The position numbers and the translations under genes were made by a program. 38,871 nucleotides of DNA. It comes from an uncultured Prevotella sp. Lineage in GTDB: Bacteria > Bacteroidota > Bacteroidia > Bacteroidales > Bacteroidaceae. Position 1 is the stretch's first letter. Each line of letters opens with the position of its first letter. The notes beneath the pieces are model-generated. The model ran no database searches and had not been told where the DNA came from. It saw only the letters and a list, made by a program, of their open reading frames with translations. The stretch lies in NCBI GenBank assembly GCA_900317545.1, contig ONHE01000149.1, forward strand, positions 1 through 38,871. The letters are read 5' to 3'. Positions 18,661 to 25,788 of the stretch are shown piece by piece.

Positions 18661-19166
18661 TATATCTCGTCTGGAGCTATACTGATTTTGTCCTTGTTTT
18701 TCGAACCAGGTTTACGTCCCCGCTTGTGTGGCTTTTCAGCCATGGCAGGATGCTGAGCCAAGTGGCGCAACTTATAATCGCGAGGAGTACAGTGATTCAA
18801 TTTGTAGAAAGAGGCATAGAACGATTGACGGTTGGAAAAGCCAACCATGTCTGATATATCCTCCATGTTGAGGTTCTGATATCGCTTGTCCACCAAGAGC
18901 GTCATCGCTTCTTCGATTCTGTATTTGTTGACAAACGACGTATAATTCATATGAAAACGCACATTCACAACTGCCGAAATGTAGCGGGTATTGGTACCTA
19001 AGTCTTCAGCAAGTCGCTTTGCAGAGTAGTTCTTATCTTTGAACTTCTTCTGGAACAAAACAACATTGAGGATCTTTTCCTTCAACTCATCCATGAGCCG
19101 AGGGCTCACTAGTGTGCGGTAAGCAGCTTCTTTTTCTTTTTTCTCAATAATATTATACTTGGCCAT
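18660..19166 (-). CDS. AraC-type HTH regulator with an AT-hook-like C-terminal tail
   Basis: 168 residues from the ATG at 19164-19166 (MAKYNIIEKKEKEAAYRTLV); the frame also opens at a TTG at 19190, but the -7 box at 19203 leaves almost no leader for that start. Residues about 45-135 are an AraC-type DNA-binding domain: SAKRLAEDLGTNTRYISAVV as helix-turn-helix one, and MEDISDMVGFSNRQSFYASF as two. There is no sensor domain. The tail KRGRKPGSKNK (about 148-158) matches the AT-hook theme RGRKP, which binds the minor groove of AT-rich DNA. The gene overlaps DPP III by one base. Its upstream region has long A/T tracts, so autoregulation is plausible but inferred. Confidence 0.82.
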   Translation of the reverse strand: MAKYNIIEKKEKEAAYRTLVSPRLMDELKEKILNVVLFQKKFKDKNYSAKRLAEDLGTNTRYISAVVNVRFHMNYTSFVNKYRIEEAMTLLVDKRYQNLNMEDISDMVGFSNRQSFYASFYKLNHCTPRDYKLRHLAQHPAMAEKPHKRGRKPGSKNKDKISIAPDEI

Positions 19167-19202
19167 AAATATGATATAAAAAAAAGACAATCAATTTAAC
19201 TG

Positions 19203-19210
19203 CAAATGTA
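19203..19210 (-). promoter_or_regulatory. -7 promoter box for the AraC-type gene
   Basis: TACATTTG on the minus strand, a full match to TAnnTTTG, 36 bases from the ATG. The upstream side (19211-19265) consists almost only of A and T tracts and lacks a clear -33 TTTG. Confidence 0.7.
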
Positions 19211-19566
19211 ATATTTTTTTTGAAAATAAAAAATGCTTTTTTTATTTTTTACAAAAAAAAATCTAAATTGAACTCATTATTTATACCGCCCGATTATTTA
19301 TCAAGAATCGTAATGGTACATTCGACGAATCAGATACTCAAAACAGCACTTATCCCAAACCGAAGGGGCAGGCTATCGCGATAGCTGCGACGACACATCA
19401 ATGAGTCTGCGTATTCCGTGGAGACACGCAAAAAACATTCGTATCCCTGCGGAAGGTCTTTCGCCGAGTAGAGAGGAATGTGATAACGCTTAGGCGGGTG
19501 GATTCCGGAACGTTCTTCTGGCTCTGACCGATGGACCGAACCGTCTAAATGGCGTATCCATCAAGC
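19211..19566. other. Intergenic region: A/T tracts, a 14-bp palindrome and an orphan open frame
   Basis: 19211-19265 is very AT-rich with runs of 7-9 A or T, likely curved DNA behind the AraC-type promoter. 19372-19385 is the perfect palindrome GCTATCGCGATAGC. On the minus strand 19333-19560 is an open frame of 76 codons with no plausible start, in the same frame as the MFS gene and separated from it by two stops (TGA at 19567-19569 and at 19561-19563). Its peptide contains LPQGYECFLRVSTEYADSLM. It could be a decayed coding remnant. No terminator is evident after the MFS gene. Confidence 0.45.
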
Positions 19567-20769
19567 TCACTTTTCCCGATAGGAGAAGATATAGAGCGGT
19601 ATGGCAGCCAATTGGGCAAGCATTGATAGGACGATCATGGCTGTGAGATTAAAGTCATACAACACCCCAAAGAGCCAACTCCCTAAGAACCAGCACAATC
19701 CGAAGGAGCACTCAAAGATCCCATAACCGGTTGCCCTACTCTGTTTAGGCACCATCGTGGCAACAGCTGCCTTCAAGATGGACTCCTGAGCTCCCATGCC
19801 GACACCCCACATGGCGACACCCAAAAGGACTGGTACTGTACTGCAGAAACCGAAGATCAGCACCGGAAAAGCTACCGAACAGAGCGTAGAAAGCACCAAG
19901 GCGAGCACTCCCCGACGGTCGAACATATATCCGAAAATGAGTGCCGAGAAAGCGTCAACGATCATGGCGCCTGCATATATTAAAGGTAGGGAAGCATCAA
20001 CGAACAGTCCCTCTCGCGAGAGATGCATCACGATCAGCGCGTAGTCGATGAAACCGAAGGCAAACAAGCCTATTCCAAAGATGTAATAGACGAACTTACG
20101 CTGCATTCTGAAGGGAACATAATCTGTCGGGGTAGGCTCAAAGCGCTCCGGATGGGGAAAACGAGTGCGTGTCAGCAACAGCAAGAGGAAGGTGATCAGG
20201 GCTGGAACGAGCAGCACGGCGAAGCAGAATGAATAGTGCTCAAAAGTGGATCCTGATGTCTTAAAGCGCATGACGACATAGAGCAACAGCGGTCCTAAAA
20301 AAGCTCCAAGCTGATCAAGCATCTCCTGAATGGCAAAACTCTTCCCCTGACCGATCTGAAATGAGGCAAACGACATAACGGTATCCTTGGCCGGTTTCTT
20401 GATGGCCTTACCCATACGCTGCACGATCAGGAGCGCGCAAGCGGCCATCCACCCATGCTCTCCGACCAGTGCCAGTGCTGGAACAGCTATCAGTTCGAGC
20501 GCATAACCCAAGATGACCATCGGCCAATAATGGCCCGTGCGATCAGCGATGCGACCGAACATATAGCGCATCCCATAGCCGACCAGTTCGCCTAAACCAG
20601 AAATGAATCCGATGGTGGCAGCTGACGCGCCTACGTTAGACAGGAAGGCCCCCCGGATGCTGCTTACACTCTCATGCGTCATGTCTGAAAACAGACTGAC
20701 CACACCAAACAGGATGATAAAAAACATGGCGTTGTTACGGATGCCATTACTTGTTGACCGCTCTTTCAT
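19567..20769 (-). CDS. Major facilitator superfamily transporter
   Basis: 400 residues with about twelve hydrophobic segments. I chose the ATG at 20767-20769 because the -7 box at 20801-20808 lies upstream of it; the longer frame starting at 20823 would begin before the promoter. The loop between helices 2 and 3 has the MFS signature as YMFGRIADRTGHYWP, and the second half repeats it as GYMFDRRGVLAL. A cytoplasmic GKAIKKPAKDTVMSFAS loop follows helix 4. The substrate is unknown; drug or metabolite efflux is possible. It is a single gene with nothing downstream on the same strand for about 400 bases, and two in-frame TGA codons end it. Confidence 0.85.
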   Translation of the reverse strand: MKERSTSNGIRNNAMFFIILFGVVSLFSDMTHESVSSIRGAFLSNVGASAATIGFISGLGELVGYGMRYMFGRIADRTGHYWPMVILGYALELIAVPALALVGEHGWMAACALLIVQRMGKAIKKPAKDTVMSFASFQIGQGKSFAIQEMLDQLGAFLGPLLLYVVMRFKTSGSTFEHYSFCFAVLLVPALITFLLLLLTRTRFPHPERFEPTPTDYVPFRMQRKFVYYIFGIGLFAFGFIDYALIVMHLSREGLFVDASLPLIYAGAMIVDAFSALIFGYMFDRRGVLALVLSTLCSVAFPVLIFGFCSTVPVLLGVAMWGVGMGAQESILKAAVATMVPKQSRATGYGIFECSFGLCWFLGSWLFGVLYDFNLTAMIVLSMLAQLAAIPLYIFSYREK

Positions 20770-20800
20770 TTCAGAACTTTTTCTGTCGTATAATCGATTG

Positions 20801-20808
20801 CAAAGATA
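20801..20808 (-). promoter_or_regulatory. -7 promoter box for the MFS gene
   Basis: TATCTTTG on the minus strand, 31 bases from the chosen ATG. It decides against the longer open frame. No clear -33 TTTG. Confidence 0.65.
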
Positions 20809-20894
20809 TATAAAACATCTCAAGAGCGTACACGTCTATCGACTTTTAACGAACGACTGCAAGTATGCCTAGTTCCGACAATATAAAGGAGGTT

Positions 20895-20983
20895 GGCGCA
20901 AAGCTATCATTCGGGCCGTCGAGAGCTATCCTCCGGACTGCCAAGAGCTATCATTCGCGCGGCTCGAATGATAGCTTTGTGCC
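20895..20983. repeat. Intergenic array B of the 22-bp degenerate repeat with 19-bp inverted ends
   Basis: Three direct units of exactly 22 bp start at 20899, 20921 and 20943 with cores AAAGCTATCATTC, AGAGCTATCCTCC and AGAGCTATCATTC, followed by an inverted unit at 20965-20983. The left end 20895-20913 and the right end 20965-20983 are inverted repeats of 19 bp with one mismatch, so the whole element can fold into one long hairpin. It lies between the DUF4301 terminator and the MFS promoter. The rest of the gap (20984-21148) shows only a small AGATCT-loop-AGATCT hairpin near 21010. Confidence 0.8.
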
Positions 20984-21148
20984 AGCGTCCGTTTTCTTGC
21001 GCACAAAAGAGATCTGTCAGATCTTGCAAAAAGCCATTGTTGATGGACATTTAAGAGCATTCTCTGAGGGAGAATAAGACACGCTAAGGAAAATGCCCAA
21101 AAGGCTGCCAATAGCGGAGAAGAATGCCAAGCGCAAAAATGGCAAGGC

Positions 21149-21198
21149 AAAAAAAAGGCAGACAGAAGCTCTGTCTTTCAGAACAGCTTCCATCTGCC
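21149..21198 (-). terminator. Rho-independent terminator after DUF4301
   Basis: Outer arms GGCAGA (21157-21162) and TCTGCC (21193-21198) and inner arms GAAGCT and AGCTTC form a two-part stem. On the minus strand it is followed by eight T (A at 21149-21156). It lies 20 bases beyond the DUF4301 stop. Confidence 0.85.
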
Positions 21199-21218
21199 AC
21201 GGTTTTCTATCATACTTT

Positions 21219-22736
21219 CTACTGATGATACTCACGCAATAAGTCATTCACGGTCTTGACGGGATTGAAGGTCGAAAGAGGCACTTCGACAAAGATTGTG
21301 TTCCAGTCGCTCATGGCTCCATTCCACAGTCCTGGCAGCTCCAAGGCTTTCAAATCTCGACCGTTCTTGCTTTTCGAACTGATAAATCCAGTCTGTGGAT
21401 CCACATATTTTAATAAGTCGAAAGACTGTCCCTTGTAATCCTTGGTACCGCAGACAAGATCTACGGGATTGAAATGGGTTCCCTCTGTGAACATCTTCAT
21501 TGACCTGGGATTGTTCTTGTCAATCTGACTCGACTCGAGAATCTGCAGACTGATCGTCCCATCATGATTATAGGTAAGGAAAGGTCCGCCTCCGGGTTCG
21601 CCGACGTTCTTCACAACGCCGCACACCCGCATCGGCCGGTTCAGTTTCTGACGCAGATAGATCACAAGTTCAGCATCTTCCAATTCTTTGATGTCTGTTC
21701 TGCGGCAACACAATTCGCGCTGTACGAAACGGATGATTTCTTCCAATTGGGCATGTGTGTAGGCTCCGCTGTCCAGCAATCTCAGGTAATCGAAAGCCCG
21801 CTGTTGCATGTCTACCAATATACCGGCTATCAACTGCTTATACAGAACCGTATCTCCCTTCAGCCAGTCCGGCACGACATTGTCGATATTCTTTATGAAG
21901 ATGACATCAGCATCAATATCGTTCAGATTCTGGATCAGCGCCCCGTGACCGCCCGGGCGGAAGACTAACGAACCATCATCATCCCTAAATGGCGTGTTGT
22001 CGGGATTCACGGCGATGGTGTCTGTGCTTGGTTTCTGCTCAGAGAATGATACATTGAACTTGATACCGAACTGTCTTTCGTATGTTCCGATCTTGTCTTC
22101 CACCATTTTTTCAAACATATTCAGATGGTCGTGGGAGACAGTGAAGTGGATGTTAGTTTCACCGTTCGATGCCGCATAAAGAGCCGCTTCGACCAAGTGT
22201 TCTTCCATTGGCGTACGGGGGCCGTCCTCATATTGATGAAACAGCAGCAAGCCTTTCGGCATCGAACCATAGTTCAAGCCCTCCGGATTGAGCAGATTGG
22301 CAACCACAGCCTTATATTCCCCGGCGGAGATCATTTCTTTCAAGTTCTTTCCATTGTTCCGATGGCAACAGTTGCAAAGCGCCTTATGGAAGGCAAATTT
22401 CTTGATATTAGAGAAGAAGGATTGTTCAAATTCTGTTTCCGGATCCGTCTTGCGACTGTTCAGAAAAGCGTATAAATCCTTGAACATCCTGCTCGCCGCG
22501 CCTGACGCGGGAACAAACTTTACCACCTTCTTGCCCTTTGACAGATATTCTTTCCAATCAGCCACATACCGGGCACGATCCTCATCTGCGGGGGACACGA
22601 TCCCTTTTCCGATAGCCGCGGCAGCCTCTAACCTCAAGAAGGGGAATCCTTTTTCAAATTGATCCAATTGATTTTTGACCTGTTCCTCTGATATTCCCCG
22701 CTCAGAGATTTGTTGAAGATCCTTTTCTGAAAGCAT
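21219..22736 (-). CDS. DUF4301 family protein (nucleotidyltransferase-like)
   Basis: 505 residues from the ATG at 22734-22736; an ATG eight codons upstream would leave only about six bases of leader after the -7 box at 22773. This family of unknown function is common in Bacteroidota. The region VVKFVPASGAASRMFKDL near residue 75 resembles the nucleotide-binding start of sugar-nucleotide pyrophosphorylases. Later RPGGHGALIQNLNDIDADVI and IKNIDNVVPDWLKGD resemble the sugar- and metal-binding part of the same fold. A Cys-rich stretch KALCNCCHRNN is near residue 120 and another RELCCRRTD near 345. No signal peptide. It is a single gene, divergent from the rel gene and followed by a strong terminator. 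The substrate is unknown. Confidence 0.85.
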   Translation of the reverse strand: MLSEKDLQQISERGISEEQVKNQLDQFEKGFPFLRLEAAAAIGKGIVSPADEDRARYVADWKEYLSKGKKVVKFVPASGAASRMFKDLYAFLNSRKTDPETEFEQSFFSNIKKFAFHKALCNCCHRNNGKNLKEMISAGEYKAVVANLLNPEGLNYGSMPKGLLLFHQYEDGPRTPMEEHLVEAALYAASNGETNIHFTVSHDHLNMFEKMVEDKIGTYERQFGIKFNVSFSEQKPSTDTIAVNPDNTPFRDDDGSLVFRPGGHGALIQNLNDIDADVIFIKNIDNVVPDWLKGDTVLYKQLIAGILVDMQQRAFDYLRLLDSGAYTHAQLEEIIRFVQRELCCRRTDIKELEDAELVIYLRQKLNRPMRVCGVVKNVGEPGGGPFLTYNHDGTISLQILESSQIDKNNPRSMKMFTEGTHFNPVDLVCGTKDYKGQSFDLLKYVDPQTGFISSKSKNGRDLKALELPGLWNGAMSDWNTIFVEVPLSTFNPVKTVNDLLREYHQ

Positions 22737-22772
22737 AATTAATAGATTTAAAGATTTCATGCATGATGGTTA

Positions 22773-22780
22773 CAAATATA
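22773..22780 (-). promoter_or_regulatory. -7 promoter box for DUF4301
   Basis: TATATTTG on the minus strand, 36 bases from the chosen ATG. It faces away from the rel -7 box, with 43 bases between the two boxes. Confidence 0.65.
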
Positions 22781-22823
22781 GTTACTTTTTCTGAAAAAAG
22801 GATAGCATTCATTCGTTTTTTTA

Positions 22824-22831
22824 TATCTTTG
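22824..22831 (+). promoter_or_regulatory. -7 promoter box for the RSH gene
   Basis: TATCTTTG on the plus strand, 19 bases from the ATG at 22851. The expected -33 position falls at about 22800-22803, the same place as that of the divergent DUF4301 promoter; no TTTG is there. Confidence 0.65.
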
Positions 22832-22850
22832 CACGTGATTAACAGAGTCC

Positions 22851-25061
22851 ATGGAGCGAAAATTAGAATTTACAGAGGCCGAGCAGAAAGAGATCAAGAC
22901 GTTATTGGTCTCAATCCGCAGATCCATCAAGGATTCATTGATGGACAACGACGAACGTAGGGTGCGCGAAATCATCATGTCAGCCGTAGAGAATGGCCGA
23001 ATCCAGCGCGACGCCTTCGGGCTTAATCCCATTCTGAATGCCCTCCAGACAGCAAAGATAGTGATTGAAGAGATAGGCCTCAGACGCGACAGCGTCATGG
23101 CCCTGTTGCTCTATACCAGTGTCATCAACGGCTCCTGCACGACCGATCAGCTTGAAGAACAATTCGGAAAAAGCATCGTGCAGATCATAAAGGGCTTGGC
23201 CAGAATTCAGGAACTTTACAAGAAGAATCCGGTTATTGAGAGTGAGAATTTCAGAAATCTGCTGATCTCCTTTGCGGAAGACATGCGTGTGATCCTCATC
23301 ATGATAGCCGACCGGGTCAATCTGATGCGGCAAATCAAAGACGCACCTAATGAGGAGGCGAAACAGAAGGTCAGCGAAGAAGCCAGCTATCTATATGCTC
23401 CGCTCGCTCACAAGCTCGGATTGTACAAGCTCAAGAGCGAATTGGAGGACCTGAGCCTTAAATACTTGGAGCCGAAAGCCTACTACATGATCAAAGAAGA
23501 TCTCAATGCGACCAAGCGTTCACGTGATGCGTACATTCAACGTTTCATTTCTCCTATCCAGGAACGATTGGTAGACGCCGGCCTGAAGTTCCATATGAAA
23601 GGCCGAACGAAGAGCATTCATTCCATCTGGCAAAAGATGAAGAAGCAGCATTGCGGCTTTGACGGCATTTATGACCTGTTCGCTATCAGGATCATATTGG
23701 ATGCGCCCTACGACAAGGAGAAAATGCAGTGCTGGCAAGTCTATTCACTCATTACCGACATGTACCAACCCAATCCCAAACGGTTGCGTGATTGGCTTTC
23801 CGTTCCGAAGTCAAACGGCTATGAGAGTCTGCATATCACGGTGCTCGGTCCGGAGAACAAGTGGGTTGAAGTGCAGATCCGAACGGAGCGCATGGATGAA
23901 ATCGCGGAGCACGGCCTCGCTGCCCACTGGCGTTACAAAGGTGTCAAAAGTGAGAGCGGAATGGACGAGTGGCTCGCGAATATCAGAACGGCATTGGAGG
24001 CAGGTGATGATCTTCAGGTGATGGATGAATTCAAGATGGGCCTCTATGAAGATGAAGTCTATGTCTTCACCCCGAAAGGAGACATCCACAAATTCCCCAA
24101 AGGAGCTACCGTTCTTGACTTTGCATACCACATACACTCGCGCATCGGCAACACCTGCGTCGGTGCGAAGATCAACAACAGGAATGTTTCCATCCGCGAA
24201 CAGCTACATTCAGGCGACACCGTAGAGATTCTGACCCAGAGCAATCAGAAGCCCAGCACGAGCTGGATCAATATCGTCAAGACCTCCAGAGCCAAGTCTA
24301 AGATCCGACTCGCCATCAAGGAGACACAGGCGAAGAACAGCCTGATGGCCAAAGAAATGCTGGAACGGCGTTTCAAGAACAAGAAGATCGAGATCGAAGA
24401 GAGCGTCATGAACCATCTCATGAAAAAGATGGGCTTCAAGGAAATGTCGGATTTCTACCGCCAATTAGCCGACGAAAAGATCGACCCGAACGACATCATC
24501 GAGAAGTATATCGCTGTACGGGACCACGATACAAACGCAAATGCCCCAAAGAAAGCACTGTCTGCCGAAGTCTTCAACTATGAGAATCCTGACGAAGCCA
24601 TATCTCGTCAGAACGAGGACGTACTGGTCATTGACCAGAATTTGAAAGGCATCGAATACAATCTTGCCAACTGTTGTCATCCTATCTACGGGGACCCAAT
24701 CTTCGGCTTCGTAACCATTAACGGCGGAATCAAGATCCATCGGAGCAACTGCCCTAACGCACCGGAGCTCTACAAGCGGTTTGGCTATCGAGTGGTCAAG
24801 GCAAGATGGAGCGGGAAGGGAACATCGCAGTACAACATCACATTGCGTGTGATCGGCAATGATGATATCGGCATCATCAGCAACATCACCAACATCATCT
24901 CTAAAGAGGAAAAGATTGTCATGCGAAGCATCAACATTGACTCTCACGACGGTTTGTTCAGCGGAAACCTCGTGGTGCTTCTCGACGACACAAGTAAATT
25001 GGAATCGCTGATCAAAAAGATCAAAGCGATCCGAGGCGTGAAGCAAGTCATCCGAATGTAG
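22851..25061 (+). CDS. RelA/SpoT homologue: (p)ppGpp synthetase with degenerate hydrolase domain
   Basis: 736 residues with the long RSH layout. The HD hydrolase region (about 30-200) has lost key residues: the usual LLHDVVEDT site reads LLLYTSVING (85-94), and the later ADRxHNMR reads ADRVNLMR. The synthetase domain (about 225-365) looks intact: GRTKSIHSIWQKM, YDLFAIRIIL, PKSNGYESLHITV and VQIRTERMDEIAEHGLAAHW. The charged loop is RLRD (311-314), closer to RxKD than to the ExDD of RelA. TGS domain at about 403-465, CC region with NLANCCHP, and ACT domain at the end. It should make but not degrade (p)ppGpp. The 3' end overlaps the convergent TetR gene by 14 bases. Confidence 0.93.
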   Translation: MERKLEFTEAEQKEIKTLLVSIRRSIKDSLMDNDERRVREIIMSAVENGRIQRDAFGLNPILNALQTAKIVIEEIGLRRDSVMALLLYTSVINGSCTTDQLEEQFGKSIVQIIKGLARIQELYKKNPVIESENFRNLLISFAEDMRVILIMIADRVNLMRQIKDAPNEEAKQKVSEEASYLYAPLAHKLGLYKLKSELEDLSLKYLEPKAYYMIKEDLNATKRSRDAYIQRFISPIQERLVDAGLKFHMKGRTKSIHSIWQKMKKQHCGFDGIYDLFAIRIILDAPYDKEKMQCWQVYSLITDMYQPNPKRLRDWLSVPKSNGYESLHITVLGPENKWVEVQIRTERMDEIAEHGLAAHWRYKGVKSESGMDEWLANIRTALEAGDDLQVMDEFKMGLYEDEVYVFTPKGDIHKFPKGATVLDFAYHIHSRIGNTCVGAKINNRNVSIREQLHSGDTVEILTQSNQKPSTSWINIVKTSRAKSKIRLAIKETQAKNSLMAKEMLERRFKNKKIEIEESVMNHLMKKMGFKEMSDFYRQLADEKIDPNDIIEKYIAVRDHDTNANAPKKALSAEVFNYENPDEAISRQNEDVLVIDQNLKGIEYNLANCCHPIYGDPIFGFVTINGGIKIHRSNCPNAPELYKRFGYRVVKARWSGKGTSQYNITLRVIGNDDIGIISNITNIISKEEKIVMRSINIDSHDGLFSGNLVVLLDDTSKLESLIKKIKAIRGVKQVIRM

Positions 25062-25683
25062 GATCCGTTTCGGTGATAAGCTGGTCCAGAATGTCGATGC
25101 CGCGTGGGGTGCACAGACCGCGGATAAACACGAACAGGAGGTTGTGGAAGATCTGTCTCATCTGGTATTTCTGATAGATCTGCTTCTGCATCATGCTCTC
25201 CCGCATTGTCCGTCCGAGATATATAATGATCCCATAATCAAGGTCAGACCTGAAATAACCTTCTCTTATTCCCCTTTCAAAGAAAGCCTGACGTTCCTTC
25301 TCACGAAGAAAATGGCGTTCCCTGAGCATTGAAATCACGCTCGGATACTTGTGGATATCCGAGAAGAAAAGCGGATTGACGTCCGCATTCTCCTTCATTT
25401 GGATACGATAAAACTCCACGATCGTGTCTATCACGTTGTGCGAATGCGTTTCGGCATAGCATTTCATGCGCATATCGAACGAATCATTCTGATAGCCCAC
25501 CCCCGCCTTCAAAAGTTCCTCCTTGTTCGCATAGATCTCATATAATGTACGTTTAGAGATCGACAACTGCTTCGCCAGGTCGTCCATCTTCACGGCTTTG
25601 ACACCCTTGGCTTTAAACTCTCTCAGGGACAAAGTCAGTATCCGCTCCTTCAGTTCCTGCCGGTATAATGTCACAGATTTCAT
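25048..25683 (-). CDS. TetR/AcrR-family transcriptional regulator
   Basis: 211 residues from the ATG at 25681-25683; the frame also opens at 25692, but that leaves only about six bases after the -7 box. The N-terminal helix-turn-helix reads MDDLAKQLSISKRTLYEIYANKEELL (about 35-60). The helical ligand domain is diverse, with FFSDIHKYPSVISMLRERHF near the middle. The ligand is unknown. The gene is divergent from maeB and shares its promoter region, and converges on the rel gene with a 14-base overlap. Regulation of itself or of maeB is possible by position only. Confidence 0.88.
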   Translation of the reverse strand: MKSVTLYRQELKERILTLSLREFKAKGVKAVKMDDLAKQLSISKRTLYEIYANKEELLKAGVGYQNDSFDMRMKCYAETHSHNVIDTIVEFYRIQMKENADVNPLFFSDIHKYPSVISMLRERHFLREKERQAFFERGIREGYFRSDLDYGIIIYLGRTMRESMMQKQIYQKYQMRQIFHNLLFVFIRGLCTPRGIDILDQLITETDPTFG

Positions 25684-25705
25684 TTCAAACACTTAAATTT
25701 GATGG

Positions 25706-25713
25706 CAAAGGTA
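25706..25713 (-). promoter_or_regulatory. -7 promoter box for the TetR gene
   Basis: TACCTTTG on the minus strand, 22 bases from the chosen ATG. The divergent maeB -7 box lies 42 bases away. Confidence 0.65.
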
Positions 25714-25755
25714 TAAAAAAAACAGAAAACTTACTTCGTTTTAATGGTTTTTTGC

Positions 25756-25763
25756 TATCTTTG
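25756..25763 (+). promoter_or_regulatory. -7 promoter box for maeB
   Basis: TATCTTTG on the plus strand, 25 bases from the maeB ATG at 25789. It lies downstream of the alternative ATG at 25744 and so decides for the later start. Confidence 0.7.
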
Positions 25764-25788
25764 CTTGATCATTGTTAAACAACTATAT

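Noticed and set aside
20770-20823. Longer N-terminus for the MFS transporter
   Set aside because: It would start upstream of the TATCTTTG promoter box at 20801-20808.
22737-22760. Longer N-terminus for DUF4301
   Set aside because: The -7 box at 22773-22780 would leave only about six bases of leader; the ATG at 22736 fits better.
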